A stretch of DNA of 64,000 nucleotides from an uncultured Gammaproteobacteria bacterium (GTDB lineage: Bacteria > Pseudomonadota > Gammaproteobacteria > Eutrophobiales > Eutrophobiaceae). The stretch is from NCBI GenBank assembly GCA_943788005.1, contig CALSOP010000001.1:62001-126000 (forward strand). The letters run 5' to 3'. This document shows positions 35,503 through 46,642 of this stretch, piece after piece (within the stretch, counting starts at the first letter, position 1; each line of letters starts with the position of its first letter). The translations under genes were made by a program, and so were the position numbers. The notes beneath the pieces were generated by a model. It did not search any database. It saw only the letters and a program-made list of their open reading frames with translations, and was not told the DNA's origin.

Positions 35503-36999
35503 TCAAGAACTAGCTTTGGAACGCATATGAGGAAACAAAATTACATCTCGAATAGTAGGAGAGTCTGTCAAAAACATTACTAACCTATCTATACCGATCC
35601 CTTCTCCTGCAGTTGGCGGCATACCGTATTCCAGTGCAGTGATATAGTCATCGTCAAAATGCATAGCCTCGGCATCGCCTGCTTCCTTTTCTTCTACCTG
35701 CTTACGAAAACGTTCTGCCTGATCTTCTGGATCATTTAACTCTGAAAAACCATTAGCAATCTCTCGACCACCAATGAAGAATTCAAATCGATCGGTTACA
35801 AATGGATCACTATCATTTTTACGTGCCAGTGGAGAAACTTCAGTCGGATACTGGGTTATAAAGGTCGGCGCTAATAACTTTGCTTCAACAGTTTTTTCAA
35901 ATATTTCAATCTGGATCTTGCCAAGACCGTAACTATCTTCAAGTGGAATATCTAAACGTTGAGCATGATCTTTAATTTTTTCCAATGACTGTAGATCTTC
36001 TATTGTAATCGCATCATTATATTTCAGGATTGATTCAACCACAGTCATACGTTCAAAAGGTTTACCTAAATCATAGGTATCATCTTGATAAGTTACTTCA
36101 TTACTGCCAAAAAGTTCTGTTGTCAGCTTACGCAACATATCTTCTGTCAGATTCATTAAATCTTCATAATCAGAATAGGCTTGATAAAATTCAAGCATGG
36201 TAAATTCAGGATTATGCCGCGGAGAAAGACCTTCATTTCGAAAACTACGGTTTATTTCAAAAACTCTTTCAAAACCACCAACCACAAGTCGCTTTAGATA
36301 TAACTCAGGTGCTATACGAAGAAAGAGTTCCATGTCCAGACTGTTATGATGCGTTTTAAATGGACGTGCGGTTGCCCCACCGGGAATGACATGCATCATC
36401 GGTGTTTCTACTTCCAAATAATTTTCATTATTTAAATACGAACGTATAAACTCAACTACCTGTGATCGTATCTTGAATGTGTTACGAGTATCCTCATTCA
36501 TTATTAGATCAACATAGCGCTGGCGATAACGCATTTCCTGATCGGTCAAACCATGAAACTTTTCTGGCAAGGGTTGTAAGGACTTGGTTAATAATTTTAT
36601 TGAATCGACATGGATACTCAGCTCACCTTTATTGGTCTTCATAACCGTTCCGGTTGCACCAATGATGTCGCCAATATCCCATTTCTTGAATCCGGTGTTG
36701 TAGAGCCCTTCAGGTAAATCATCGCGCCTGACGTATAATTGAATCTTGCCCGACATATCCTGTATATGCGCGAAAGATGCCTTACCCATAATACGACGAC
36801 TCATCATTCGTCCAGCGATAGCAACCTTGACGCCTTCTCCTTCAAGTTCTTCTTTAGTTTTTTCTTCATATTTAGCAACCAAATCCGCTGCTAATGAATC
36901 CCGTCTGAAGTCATTACTAAAGGCATTACCTGATTCGCGTAATTCGTGTAATTGCTGGCGTCGTTGTGCAATTAAATCGTTTTCGTTTTCGTCACTCAT
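35503..36999 (-). CDS. lysS: Lysine--tRNA ligase (class II)
   Basis: 498 aa. N-terminal OB-fold anticodon domain ([20 protein letters not shown]), class II motif 1 ([18 protein letters not shown]), motif 2 ([20 protein letters not shown]), motif 3 ([20 protein letters not shown]). Charges tRNA-Lys. It follows prfB, as in E. coli and many gammaproteobacteria, with a 91-base gap. Confidence 0.97.
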   Translation of the reverse strand: MSDENENDLIAQRRQQLHELRESGNAFSNDFRRDSLAADLVAKYEEKTKEELEGEGVKVAIAGRMMSRRIMGKASFAHIQDMSGKIQLYVRRDDLPEGLYNTGFKKWDIGDIIGATGTVMKTNKGELSIHVDSIKLLTKSLQPLPEKFHGLTDQEMRYRQRYVDLIMNEDTRNTFKIRSQVVEFIRSYLNNENYLEVETPMMHVIPGGATARPFKTHHNSLDMELFLRIAPELYLKRLVVGGFERVFEINRSFRNEGLSPRHNPEFTMLEFYQAYSDYEDLMNLTEDMLRKLTTELFGSNEVTYQDDTYDLGKPFERMTVVESILKYNDAITIEDLQSLEKIKDHAQRLDIPLEDSYGLGKIQIEIFEKTVEAKLLAPTFITQYPTEVSPLARKNDSDPFVTDRFEFFIGGREIANGFSELNDPEDQAERFRKQVEEKEAGDAEAMHFDDDYITALEYGMPPTAGEGIGIDRLVMFLTDSPTIRDVILFPHMRSKASS

Positions 37000-37090
37000 A
37001 AGTAATTCGTATTATTTATATGTGTAAGTTATTAAAATTATTCGATAGACAGATACTAACAGATCTATCTAATATTCCGTGCTCAAATTC

Positions 37091-38189
37091 TTATAAGCCG
37101 CTTTTCAGACTGGCTTCAATAAATCGGTCAAGATCACCATCAAGCACCGCCTGTGTATTGCCGGTCTCTACCCCGGTTCTGAGATCCTTTATGCGAGACT
37201 GATCTAGAACATAGGAACGTATTTGGCTACCCCAGCCGATGTCTGCCTTGGAATCTTCCAATGCTTGCTTTTCTGAATTCAGTTTTTGCATCTCATGCTC
37301 ATATAACTTTGCCCGGAGTATCTTCATAGCCTGATCTTTATTCTTGTGTTGCGATCGGTCATTTTGACATTGTGCAACAATACCTGTCGGCAAGTGAGTT
37401 AGCCTAACTGCTGAATCAGTTTTATTAACGTGTTGACCGCCTGCACCACTGGCGCGATAGGTATCAGTCCGTAAGTCCGCCGGATTAATATCTATTTCAA
37501 TATTGTCATCAATCTCCGGGGATACAAATACGGAGGCAAACGATGTATGTCGACGATTACCGGAATCAAAAGGTGACTTTCGAACCAGGCGATGAACACC
37601 CGTTTCAGTGCGCAACCAACCAAAGGCATAATCTCCAGTATATTGAATAGTGGCACTTTTAATTCCTGCCACTTCACCAGGAGAAACTTCGATTAACTCT
37701 GTCTTGAAACCATGCTGTTCACCCCAACGTAGATACATACGTAAGAGCATATCTGCCCAATCCTGAGCTTCAGTGCCCCCTGAACCAGATTGAATATCAA
37801 CAAAGGCATTATTGGGATCCATTTCACCGGAAAACATTCGACGAAATTCAAGTTTGGCAAGATATCCTTCATTAGCATCAAGGTCTTCCAACACTGCCGT
37901 GAATGTATCCTCGTCATTTTCTTCTTCGGCTAGCTTTAATAAATCAATCGAATCAGTAAAAGACTCTTCCAGAGATTCTATTGTATTAACAACATTTTCA
38001 AGGTTGGCGCGTTCCTTACCAAGTGCCTGTGCTTGTTCAGGATTTTCCCAGACATCAGGTTGTTCAAGTTCGCGTAATACTTCTACTAGTCGTTCAGACT
38101 TCTGGTCGTATTCAAAGATACCCCCTTAGCGATTGAACACGCTCTTGCATATCAGAAACTCTGTTAAGAAGTGGGTTTATTTCAAACAT
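37091..38189 (-). CDS. prfB: Peptide chain release factor 2, with programmed +1 frameshift
   Basis: Full gene from ATG 38189: codons 1-25 ([14 protein letters not shown]...RGYL) end at in-frame UGA (38114-38112), and a +1 shift joins the main frame ([13 protein letters not shown]...) to the stop at 37091. The total is about 365 aa, typical of RF2. Seen: GGQ motif in [20 protein letters not shown] and the anticodon-like SPF motif ([14 protein letters not shown]). RF2 reads UAA and UGA. Frame-based calling from the first internal ATG (37894) misses the N-terminal domain. Confidence 0.95.
38112..38126 (-). promoter_or_regulatory. RF2 autoregulatory frameshift site
   Basis: Minus strand reads AGGGGG-TAT-CTT-TGA: an internal Shine-Dalgarno sequence three bases before the slippery CUU and the UGA at codon 26. 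This is the classical prfB element, in which low RF2 favours the +1 shift. Confidence 0.95.
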
Positions 38190-38297
38190 TTAATTGAACC
38201 TGATGACAAAAAACGCGCATTCTACTATAGCTACAGACACCTTGATAGTCATGGAGCAGAAGGTATCAAGAATAGTAGAGGGCAGAGATCTATCAGT

Positions 38298-40025
38298 TCA
38301 GGCAGAATGTGCCAGCTTTATAGTTGGTGACACTACATTATTATCAAAAATTTTCGTGAACTCTTTAGCCGTAACCGGCTTACCCAACAGATATCCCTGG
38401 GCTTCATTACAGCCTTTCGCAGCTAGATAGTTTAACTGTTCAGGGGTTTCCACACCCTCAGCAATAACATTAAGGCGTAAACTTTTAGCCATCGCAATTA
38501 TGGCTGAGACAATAGCAGCATCATCAGCATCTTCCATTATATCTCGAACAAATGATTGATCTATTTTCAAAGTGTTAATATGAAATTTTTTCAAATAACT
38601 TAATGATGAGTAACCGGTACCAAAATCATCAATCGAGATATGAATACCTCTCCCCTTTAATTCCCTTAAAATTTCATTGCTCCTTTCAACATCGTCCATC
38701 AAAGCTCCTTCAGTTATTTCCAGCTCAACATATTTAGGCGCCAAATCAGAGCAAATAATTTGATTGAATATTCGTCTGGCAATATTCTCTTGGCCGAATT
38801 GTCGTGGTGATATATTGATTGCCATCCGAATAGGAGCATATCCTGCTTGCTGCCATGCAGAATTTTGGCGGCATGCTTCATTAATAACCCAGTCTGTAAT
38901 AACACCGATTAACCCGGACTCTTCTGCAAGCGGTATAAATACAGCTGGTGATATCACACCATCACCAGGACAATGCCAACGGATCAAAGCTTCTGCCCCG
39001 AGTAGCTCTTGAGTATTAATATCAAATTTAGGTTGGTAATTTAATACAAACTCGTGACCATCAATCGCACGCCTTAATTTTGCTTCCATGTTTAAATTTA
39101 ACAATAACTTCTTGTTCATGTCTGCTGTATAAAACCGATAGCAATTACGTCCACTCTCCTTGGCGCTATACATGGCACTGTCTGCATTTTTTAACAAGTG
39201 CCCTGCATCAGTATCATCTAAAGGATACATAGAAATTCCCACGCTTGGACTAACGTATATTTCCCGAGAAAAAAGATCGAACGAATTTTTCATCCGATTC
39301 AAAACCTTGTCGACAATCTTTACGGCATCTTCAAATGCTTTTACATCTTCCATAATGATAGTAAATTCATCGCCACCAAGGCGAGCAATGGTATCTCCCT
39401 CTCTTGTGCATTGTTCGAGCCTACCGGCTACTTCAATGAGTAATTGATCACCAGCATCATGTCCAAGGGTGTCATTAATATTCTTAAACCTATCTAGATC
39501 AATAACAAGCAATGCCACTAATGTTTTATTTCTATCTGCCCGTATAAGCGCCCGATCCAATCGTTCTCGAAATAAAAGCCTGTTTGCCAATCCTGTCAGA
39601 CTGTCATAATTAGCCAGATAACTCAGCCCTTGTTCATTGCGTTTACGCTCGATTGCATATTCAATTGCCCGACAGATCAGAAGACCATCTCCCTGCCCTT
39701 TCACTAAATAGTCCTGAGCACCTTGCTGTACTACTTGCAAAGCCAGTTCTTCACTATCTTGTACACTAAGAACGACGATAGGAACTGATTTATCCTGTTC
39801 TTGAATATCTGTAATTGTATTAATGCCATCAGCGTCAGGTAGATTTAATTCCGTTATAACAACATCGAATTTATTGTCTGCTAATTGTGCCAAACCACCT
39901 TTCAATGTCACGGTAGTAGTTATTTCATATTTACCCTCACGCGCAGCATTTAATAATTCATTCAGCCGATGAACATCAGCTTCGTTGTCTTCTATGAGTA
40001 ATATATTTACTTTAGACATTTCCAT
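38298..40025 (-). CDS. REC-GGDEF-EAL c-di-GMP protein with Glu at the phospho-acceptor site
   Basis: 575 aa. Receiver domain residues 5-125 (LLIEDNEAD acidic pair; K in QDYLVKGQGDG), then GGDEF (ARLGGDEFTIIM) and EAL (GAEALIRWH, EITEGALM, SIDDFGTGYSSL, IAEGVETPEQ), both with intact motifs. The receiver's phospho-acceptor aspartate is replaced by glutamate: VVITELNLPD, E59, where relatives read LLDLxLPD. Glu may mimic constant phosphorylation. No histidine kinase is adjacent; it lies between prfB and a four-helix-bundle protein. Confidence 0.92.
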   Translation of the reverse strand: MEMSKVNILLIEDNEADVHRLNELLNAAREGKYEITTTVTLKGGLAQLADNKFDVVITELNLPDADGINTITDIQEQDKSVPIVVLSVQDSEELALQVVQQGAQDYLVKGQGDGLLICRAIEYAIERKRNEQGLSYLANYDSLTGLANRLLFRERLDRALIRADRNKTLVALLVIDLDRFKNINDTLGHDAGDQLLIEVAGRLEQCTREGDTIARLGGDEFTIIMEDVKAFEDAVKIVDKVLNRMKNSFDLFSREIYVSPSVGISMYPLDDTDAGHLLKNADSAMYSAKESGRNCYRFYTADMNKKLLLNLNMEAKLRRAIDGHEFVLNYQPKFDINTQELLGAEALIRWHCPGDGVISPAVFIPLAEESGLIGVITDWVINEACRQNSAWQQAGYAPIRMAINISPRQFGQENIARRIFNQIICSDLAPKYVELEITEGALMDDVERSNEILRELKGRGIHISIDDFGTGYSSLSYLKKFHINTLKIDQSFVRDIMEDADDAAIVSAIIAMAKSLRLNVIAEGVETPEQLNYLAAKGCNEAQGYLLGKPVTAKEFTKIFDNNVVSPTIKLAHSA

Positions 40026-40471
40026 TCTCTTAATAAATCAACAAACTCTCACTTGATATTAAATATTGGGGAATTGTTCATGAACAAGTATATCGCTGAA
40101 ATTATTCTCAATTAGCAAGATATTAATCGTCATTTGGCGTGGCATTATCACTCCCATTTATTGAGTTACTTAATAATAAAGTAATTACTTTGATTATTTG
40201 TTAATTTTTACAATAACTTATACGCTTTTACCATGTAGGTGTTTTATCGGCGAAACTACGTATAACTTTAGGTAAAAATGATAATACCCAAATAAAACCA
40301 AGTCTTTGACGTGTGGTTATAAGCTCATGGTTCAATATAAAAAACCATATTTAAGACAACATCATCAAATTAAAAGCTTTGTTATTTTTCAGAGATGTTA
40401 GAAATAACCTTTAACAGCAACAGACTTGATAATGAAAATTAAGAATTTACTAGTTGAAACGACTCTCACGA
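40026..40471. other. Intergenic region upstream of the REC-GGDEF-EAL gene
   Basis: 446 AT-rich bases without a gene. The one notable element is a perfect 14-base palindrome (TTGTTCATGAACAA, 40074-40087), 49 bases upstream of the REC-GGDEF-EAL start, a possible regulator site. Nothing else was recognised. Confidence 0.4.
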
Positions 40472-41026
40472 CTAATTTGATAATGCTTTATCACTACTAA
40501 TACCTTGTTTTAATTGAGCTACCAATTGTTGTGACTCATTAGTGCTACTCTCAAACTGACTAAATGCTAAATCAATCATGTTTAATGTATTTATGAAGCC
40601 TGAATCAGCAACTACATTCGCATAACTCAATAAGTTTTGATTGAACTCATGCCATTGTTCAAAGCCTGTTTTAAATTGCTCTAATACTTTTTTATCATTG
40701 TCATCAACAATTCTTTCCAACTGACGATAATGAATTAAATAATCAGAAACCAATCCGGATAATTTCCACAATTGGTCTTTTATTTTTTTTTCATTATTCG
40801 CATGCATGATTTGTAAATGCGAGCGAGTTATTAACAACATTTCATTATGCATTTGAGTAATTAAAGATGCTTTTTGCACAGATACCATGTTAATAGTTAT
40901 TATTTTCTGCAATTGATAACTATGAAAGGTCTTTAAACCTATTGCACATAGATGAAGACAGATAGCGAATGCCGTCCACTTGGTGATTGTTTTAAAAAAA
41001 CTATCCTGTTTATATGCTAATTTCAT
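40472..41026 (-). CDS. Membrane-anchored four-helix-bundle sensor-like protein
   Basis: 184 aa. One N-terminal membrane helix (WTAFAICLHLCAIGLKTF) followed by long amphipathic helices (SVQKASLITQMHNEMLLITR; VLEQFKTGFEQWHEFNQNLL) that look like the periplasmic 4HB domain of chemoreceptors and histidine kinases. There is no HAMP, methyl-accepting or kinase domain. It may be a free-standing ligand-sensing or scaffolding protein, or a remnant of a receptor. Function unknown. Confidence 0.55.
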   Translation of the reverse strand: MKLAYKQDSFFKTITKWTAFAICLHLCAIGLKTFHSYQLQKIITINMVSVQKASLITQMHNEMLLITRSHLQIMHANNEKKIKDQLWKLSGLVSDYLIHYRQLERIVDDNDKKVLEQFKTGFEQWHEFNQNLLSYANVVADSGFINTLNMIDLAFSQFESSTNESQQLVAQLKQGISSDKALSN

Positions 41027-41163
41027 TATCTAGATTCACTATGTTTATATTTTATTTATTTCTAATTGAAAAATGCAAATTTAAGGCCAATTACAAAACT
41101 AGTGACACAAAAACTGATTGTTTTATGTGAAAAAATGAAAAACAGTGAGAATTCGAGAGGGCT

Positions 41164-42900
41164 TTAGAGTGGAGCTAAGTATTCTATGACCAATTGGAGC
41201 TGACGATTACCGCGAAATTCATTGATATCTAATCGATAAGTAGACAAGATTTCCTTCGTCCCAACCGGCCAACCTTCATCAGTAATATTAAACGCAATGG
41301 CCTCCAAAACTTTATTATCAGCCTGAAGCTTGAGTTTAAGATGGTTGCCGCCAACGATACGTTTATCAAGAACTGTAAATTTTCCTTCAAATACTGGCTC
41401 TGGGAATGTCTGACCCCAGGGTCCAGCAGACTGGATCTCTGCGGCAAGTTTTAAAGAATAATCTTCTGTAGATAACTCACCATCAGACATACATATATCC
41501 TGCATGTCTTCCAATGAAATATGTTCTTTAATAACTTCGTTAAAGCAATCAGAAAACAATTCGAAATGAGATTCTTTTATGGTTAAACCCGCAGCCATGG
41601 CGTGGCCACCAAAGGTCAGGATTAGACCTGGATTTAGACGTGTTATATCTTCCAGGCAATCTCGGATATGTAAGCCACTAATAGACCGCGCAGACCCTTT
41701 GATAACAGGATTTTCTTCATCGTCACTTTCTTTTGCAAAAGCGATGACAGGTCTATTGAAGGTTTCTTTTACTTTGGCAGCAAGTATACCTATTACACCT
41801 TGATGCCACTCAGGGTTAAAGAGACAGATCCCCTGTGCTATCTCACCCGATGATTTTTCCAGATAATCATCTAATTCAATAGCAGCCTGTTCTTGCATGT
41901 CCGCTTGTATTAAACGTCTCTCTTTGTTCAGCTTATCAAGTTGATCTGCCATTTCTTTTGCTGCATGAGTATCATCTGTCAATAAACATTCAATTCCTAA
42001 AGACATGTCGGTTAAACGACCAGCAGCATTTAACCTAGGCGCGATAGAGAAACCTAAGTCACTTGCAGAAAGTGTTGGCAATGCTTTTCCTGCTAAACTC
42101 AATATCGCTGTTATGCCTGCGATAGATTTATTTTGTTTGATCAGTTTCAGTCCATGGGCAACCATAATTCGATTATTTTTATCAAGCGGCACAACATCGG
42201 CTACGGTTCCTAGCGCTACTATATCTAACAGTTGCGCCAAATTTGGTATGGCTGAGTTATTTTTTTCAAACCAGCTTTGTTCTCTTAATCTAGCACGCAG
42301 CGCCAATAAGATGTAAAACACAACACCAACGCCCGCCAGGTTTTTGCTTGGAAATTTATCTCCAGCAAGCTGTGGGTTCACGATTGCATCTGCATCAGGT
42401 AATTCATTGCCGGGTAAATGATGATCGGTGATTAATACCTTTACACCATTTTCTTTGGCACGCTTAACCCCTTCAACACTTGAAATACCATTATCAACAG
42501 TAATCAATAAATCAGGATCATAATCCAATGCAACATCAACAATTTCTGGTGTTAGCCCATAGCCATACTCAAATCTATTGGGCACAACATAAATGATATC
42601 TTCGCAACCCATTAGTGTTAATCCACGAATAGCCAATGCACAGCTAGTAGCACCATCCGCATCAAAATCAGCCACAATCAATATTCGTGATTTTTTTTCT
42701 ATTGCTTCTTGCAGTAATAATACCGCTTCGTTAATCCCTGTTAGGGTGTCGTATGGTAAAAGGCGGGCAAGTGAATAATCCAAATCATCACTCGATTGTA
42801 TATTCCGAGCGGCGTAAACCCGTTTTAGTACAGGATGGATTGTATCCGGCAAACTATGTTCATCAGGAATGCCACGTCGAATTATTTTTTTGTTTTTCAC
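41164..42900 (-). CDS. recJ: Single-stranded-DNA-specific exonuclease RecJ
   Basis: 578 aa. DHH phosphoesterase motifs: VADFDADGATSCALA, LITVDNGISS, VLITDHHLPGNELPDAD, and DHHA1 motif TFGGHAMAAGLTI, followed by the C-terminal OB domain. 5'-3' ssDNA exonuclease for mismatch repair, base excision and RecF recombination. It follows the next gene (COG4255-like) with a 7-base gap. The recJ-prfB-lysS neighbourhood matches other gammaproteobacteria. Confidence 0.96.
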   Translation of the reverse strand: MKNKKIIRRGIPDEHSLPDTIHPVLKRVYAARNIQSSDDLDYSLARLLPYDTLTGINEAVLLLQEAIEKKSRILIVADFDADGATSCALAIRGLTLMGCEDIIYVVPNRFEYGYGLTPEIVDVALDYDPDLLITVDNGISSVEGVKRAKENGVKVLITDHHLPGNELPDADAIVNPQLAGDKFPSKNLAGVGVVFYILLALRARLREQSWFEKNNSAIPNLAQLLDIVALGTVADVVPLDKNNRIMVAHGLKLIKQNKSIAGITAILSLAGKALPTLSASDLGFSIAPRLNAAGRLTDMSLGIECLLTDDTHAAKEMADQLDKLNKERRLIQADMQEQAAIELDDYLEKSSGEIAQGICLFNPEWHQGVIGILAAKVKETFNRPVIAFAKESDDEENPVIKGSARSISGLHIRDCLEDITRLNPGLILTFGGHAMAAGLTIKESHFELFSDCFNEVIKEHISLEDMQDICMSDGELSTEDYSLKLAAEIQSAGPWGQTFPEPVFEGKFTVLDKRIVGGNHLKLKLQADNKVLEAIAFNITDEGWPVGTKEILSTYRLDINEFRGNRQLQLVIEYLAPL

Positions 42901-42907
42901 GAAATAA

Positions 42908-43927
42908 TCAATGCTTGAATGCGTATACGTTTTTTTGTTTTTTCCAAAGTTTGTACCGGGAACTTTTGTCCAGAGTGATAGTATTGATATCCGTGTTTAT
43001 ATGCAGATGATCAATACCTCTACTCTTTAATGCATCCACTAATGGAGAAAACCAGTTTGCTTCATAGGACATCAAAGCTTCAAGCCAGCCTTCAAGGTCA
43101 TGATAATGACTAAATTTTTGAAATGCGTTTATAACTATCAGGCCGTTGTAACTAGTATCCGTATTTTTAATATCTCTATAATTATCAGGTAAATCAGTAA
43201 ACGGCGTTGCTGCTATCATTGAGAGTCCTTTCGCCAACATCTCATCACTAACAATAAAGGACCATTGACGATCAATGATCTCGGGTAATTCGCCACAGCC
43301 CCAAAACCACAGGCTGTTTATCGGTAACATTTTTTCTTGTTCGCGTTTTTTATTGACACCAGAATCATGCAAAGTCATTTGTATATCATTCATTAACTGA
43401 ATCAGGTTAATACGGTCATCACCACTAGGCATAAAAGGAAGAATGTCTCGGCCCACGATCGAATCTACCGGTGTTGTTCTTATATTAAGATCATCCTTTA
43501 TTCTTAAATACCACCGATACGGTGTAGGAACTTCAAGCTCGAATTCATAAGGCTTTAATATGTTATTAATATCAGCAGCAAGTGCCAGAGCATCATGCTG
43601 ACTAATAGTGAATTGATTATTATCGATTAAAATTAAACCATCGCGATCAGCTCTCACATGAACCGGATCCGCACGCAACCAAATACCTTCCGGATGTTGA
43701 TTGTCATCAGTTAATCGCGATATTGCAGCGATGGGGAGATCATTTTCTTCTTTCGCAGTTAAGCCAAATAATTCACAGAGGCCATAGCTAGCAGAAGATG
43801 ATTTTAAGGTTTGATAACTTCCTTTCGAAAGCATCCAGTTTAATGAAGGTAAACTTGGCAAATCATCCGGGTGAATGGCTATATCAGGCCCAAATAGACC
43901 TGGTATATAGAGAGTCAAACTACGCAT
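42908..43927 (-). CDS. Uncharacterised phosphoglycerate-mutase-like protein (COG4255 type)
   Basis: 339 aa. The start (LTLYIPGLFGPD) and the segment LPINSLWFWGCGELPE resemble the alkaline-phosphatase-superfamily-like proteins annotated as cofactor-independent phosphoglycerate mutases in proteobacteria, and such genes commonly stand next to recJ. The metal ligands of true mutases are not obvious, so catalysis is doubtful. Probably co-transcribed with recJ. Confidence 0.55.
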   Translation of the reverse strand: MRSLTLYIPGLFGPDIAIHPDDLPSLPSLNWMLSKGSYQTLKSSSASYGLCELFGLTAKEENDLPIAAISRLTDDNQHPEGIWLRADPVHVRADRDGLILIDNNQFTISQHDALALAADINNILKPYEFELEVPTPYRWYLRIKDDLNIRTTPVDSIVGRDILPFMPSGDDRINLIQLMNDIQMTLHDSGVNKKREQEKMLPINSLWFWGCGELPEIIDRQWSFIVSDEMLAKGLSMIAATPFTDLPDNYRDIKNTDTSYNGLIVINAFQKFSHYHDLEGWLEALMSYEANWFSPLVDALKSRGIDHLHINTDINTITLDKSSRYKLWKKQKNVYAFKH

Positions 43928-43996
43928 TTATCGTCTCGCTCTTTGTGACACGATGATTCCCTGTTAATAAATGAGATGGTTATCCATCTCACTATT

Positions 43997-45142
43997 TTAG
44001 TCAGTCATATTTTCGAGAATGGCAGATTTCACCTGTTCTAATTTTGCATCAACTGCAATGACAGGTGCATTGCTTTGTTTTATAGCTGTATCAGGATCCT
44101 TCAGACCATGTCCTGTTAAAGTACAAACAACACAACTATTTTCAGGGATTTTACCCGAATTAATATCGCGCATTGCGCCGGCAACTGATGTTGCTGAAGC
44201 CGGTTCACAAAAGACGCCTTCTTTTTCTGCGAGTAGTTTTTGTGCGGCGAGGATTTCCTCGTCACTACACTCATCAAACCAACCACCAGATTCTTTATGT
44301 ACCTTCCAGGCATGATCCCACGATTGTGGATGGCCTATTCTAATCGCGGTTGCCACTGTTTCAGGATCATCTACCATTTCACCACGCAGAAAAGGTGCGG
44401 AACCGCTGGCTTGATACCCCACCATCTTTGGGCGAGTTGTTACAATCGAACCAGTTGCATAAGGACAGACACCATTACAATGGGCACAAGCGGCAGTGGC
44501 TTGTGCGCCTTTCTCACAAGCGTATTCACTATAGCCTATCCAATGTGCAGTTATATTGCCGGCATTACCTACAGGCAAGCAGTGAAAATCTGGCGCGCGT
44601 CCTAACTCCTCAACAATTTCAAATGCCGCTGTTTTTTGGCCTTGCAAACGATACGGGTTGATTGAATTGACAATAGTTACAGGTGCTTCTTTAGCAACTT
44701 CCTTGACCAAACGCATACCATCATCAAAATTACCTTTGACCTGGAGTATTACAGCACCTTCCATCATTGCTTGCGCCAATTTACCTTGGGCAATTTTACC
44801 ATCAGGTATTAATACAAATGCAGTGATGCCAGCTCGCGCGGCATAAGCTGCGGCTGAAGCTGAGGTATTGCCAGTAGACGCACATATAATAGCTTTTGCA
44901 CCATCTTCTACTGCTTTGGTCACGGCCATAGTCATGCCGCGATCTTTAAATGAACCGGTAGGATTTAAACCTTCATATTTAACATAAAGGTCAACCTTCT
45001 TATCCAGCAAGTCAGGAATATTATTTAATTTTATTAAAGGTGTATTACCTTCTCCAAGACTAATAATGCGTGTGTCATCACTGACCGGAAGTCGGTCGCG
45101 ATAATTTTCTATTAATCCGGTATATCGAGTTCGAAAAGTCAT
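43997..45142 (-). CDS. thrC: Threonine synthase
   Basis: 381 aa, PLP fold-type II. Seen: [18 protein letters not shown] lysine in [36 protein letters not shown], and glycine loop [19 protein letters not shown]. Length fits the short bacterial class. Converts O-phosphohomoserine to threonine. It lies 8 bases after hom. thrB is not in the window. Confidence 0.95.
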   Translation of the reverse strand: MTFRTRYTGLIENYRDRLPVSDDTRIISLGEGNTPLIKLNNIPDLLDKKVDLYVKYEGLNPTGSFKDRGMTMAVTKAVEDGAKAIICASTGNTSASAAAYAARAGITAFVLIPDGKIAQGKLAQAMMEGAVILQVKGNFDDGMRLVKEVAKEAPVTIVNSINPYRLQGQKTAAFEIVEELGRAPDFHCLPVGNAGNITAHWIGYSEYACEKGAQATAACAHCNGVCPYATGSIVTTRPKMVGYQASGSAPFLRGEMVDDPETVATAIRIGHPQSWDHAWKVHKESGGWFDECSDEEILAAQKLLAEKEGVFCEPASATSVAGAMRDINSGKIPENSCVVCTLTGHGLKDPDTAIKQSNAPVIAVDAKLEQVKSAILENMTD

Positions 45143-45150
45143 CTTAATGA

Positions 45151-46464
45151 TTATCCTAATGTTTCCATACGAATGCGCATTACTTCGCCATCGATCGCAT
45201 CAAGTTGCTCTATCTTAGCAATAGCATCATTCATATTTTTTTCTTTAATACGCTGAGTCAGGAATATTATAGGGACAAAACTGGCATCAGCCGCAGGTTC
45301 TTTTTGCAATATAGCTTCAATGCTTATTCCAGAATCACCCAGTATTCGTGTCACCTCAGCCAAAACGCCGGGCTTATCTATCGCGTGCATCCGCAGATAA
45401 TAAGCCGTTTCCGTTTCTTCCATCGGTAATATATTAATGTCAGACAATGCATCCGGCTGAAAAGCCAAATGCGGGACGCGATTTTCCGGATCCGTAGTTA
45501 AAGCACGAACGACATCAACGACATCAGCAACAACAGCAGACGCCGTTGGTTCAGAACCCGCACCTGCACCGTAATATAAAGTTGGCCCGACGGCATCGCT
45601 CATTACTAATACAGCATTCATAACACCATCAACGTTGGCAATTAAACGGCGCTCTGGGATTAGAGTAGGATGAACGCGCTGTTCTATTCCATTAGCCGTT
45701 TTGCGTGTTATGCCAAGGTGTTTAATGCGATAGCCTAACTCACCCGCATACAACACATCCTGCTGCTCAATTTTTCCAATGCCTTCGGTATAAGTCTTGT
45801 CGAATTGCAATGGCATACCAAAGGCAATTGAACCCAAAATTGTTAACTTATGTGCGGCATCTATACCTTCCACATCAAATGTTGGATCGGCTTCGGCATA
45901 ACCCAATTCTTGCGCTTCTTTAAGAACATCATCGAAATCTCGCCCCTTATCACGCATCTCGGTAAGTATGTAATTACCCGTGCCATTGATAATGCCGGCA
46001 ATCCATTCAATCTGGTTTGCAGCAAGTCCTTCACGCACTGCCTTGATGATAGGAATCCCGCCAGCAACTCCCGCTTCAAATGCCACCGTAACGCCTTTTG
46101 CCTGAGCCGCTGCAAAGATTTCATTGCCGTGTAATGCAATCAGCGCCTTGTTTGCAGTGACAACATGCTTACCGTTTTCAATCGCCTTCAATACCAGTTC
46201 TTTTGCTGGAGAATAACCACCGATTAATTCAATAATGATATCAACGTCGGGATCCTCAACAACAACAAAGGCGTCATCAGAGATTTTATCAATCTGTTCA
46301 ATACCCTTTATCAAATCAGGATTGTAATCTTTGGCAGCCGCATGAGTTATGCGAATACCACGCCCAGCGCGACGAGCAATCTCATCGGCATTGCGTGTAA
46401 GCACACTGACAGTGCCACCGCCGACCGTTCCCAGACCAAGTAATCCTATTTTAACAGGCTCCAT
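45151..46464 (-). CDS. hom: Homoserine dehydrogenase
   Basis: 437 aa. N-terminal NAD(P) fold ([16 protein letters not shown]), [14 protein letters not shown], substrate region [35 protein letters not shown], and a C-terminal ACT domain ([20 protein letters not shown]). The ACT domain indicates threonine feedback. Monofunctional, not fused to aspartokinase. Operon with thrC. Confidence 0.96.
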   Translation of the reverse strand: MEPVKIGLLGLGTVGGGTVSVLTRNADEIARRAGRGIRITHAAAKDYNPDLIKGIEQIDKISDDAFVVVEDPDVDIIIELIGGYSPAKELVLKAIENGKHVVTANKALIALHGNEIFAAAQAKGVTVAFEAGVAGGIPIIKAVREGLAANQIEWIAGIINGTGNYILTEMRDKGRDFDDVLKEAQELGYAEADPTFDVEGIDAAHKLTILGSIAFGMPLQFDKTYTEGIGKIEQQDVLYAGELGYRIKHLGITRKTANGIEQRVHPTLIPERRLIANVDGVMNAVLVMSDAVGPTLYYGAGAGSEPTASAVVADVVDVVRALTTDPENRVPHLAFQPDALSDINILPMEETETAYYLRMHAIDKPGVLAEVTRILGDSGISIEAILQKEPAADASFVPIIFLTQRIKEKNMNDAIAKIEQLDAIDGEVMRIRMETLG

Positions 46465-46547
46465 AATTTCTATTTCTCTATTATTTTTTTATATCTAATT
46501 TAAATACTTTTAACACACATTCATAACTTATTTGTTAAGAAGTCACT

Positions 46548-46588
46548 GAGTACACAGAGAAAGTACTGCTGTTTTACTCTGTGTGCTC
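46548..46588. repeat. Long inverted repeat between alaC and hom
   Basis: GAGTACACAGAG / CTCTGTGTGCTC, 12-base arms with one mismatch and a 17-base loop. There is no T-run, so it is a weak terminator candidate. It could be an mRNA stability or attenuation element in the hom leader (about 80 bases before the start). No Thr-rich leader peptide was seen. Confidence 0.5.
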
Positions 46589-46642
46589 TGTGGCTGATCG
46601 TATTAAAGTTTTCTACGACCATACCTGCATAAATTTCACCAG

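Noticed and set aside
39307..39316. TTGTCGACAA inside the REC-GGDEF-EAL gene
   Set aside because: Single, unpaired and within coding sequence; not near a promoter, so not counted as a regulator site.
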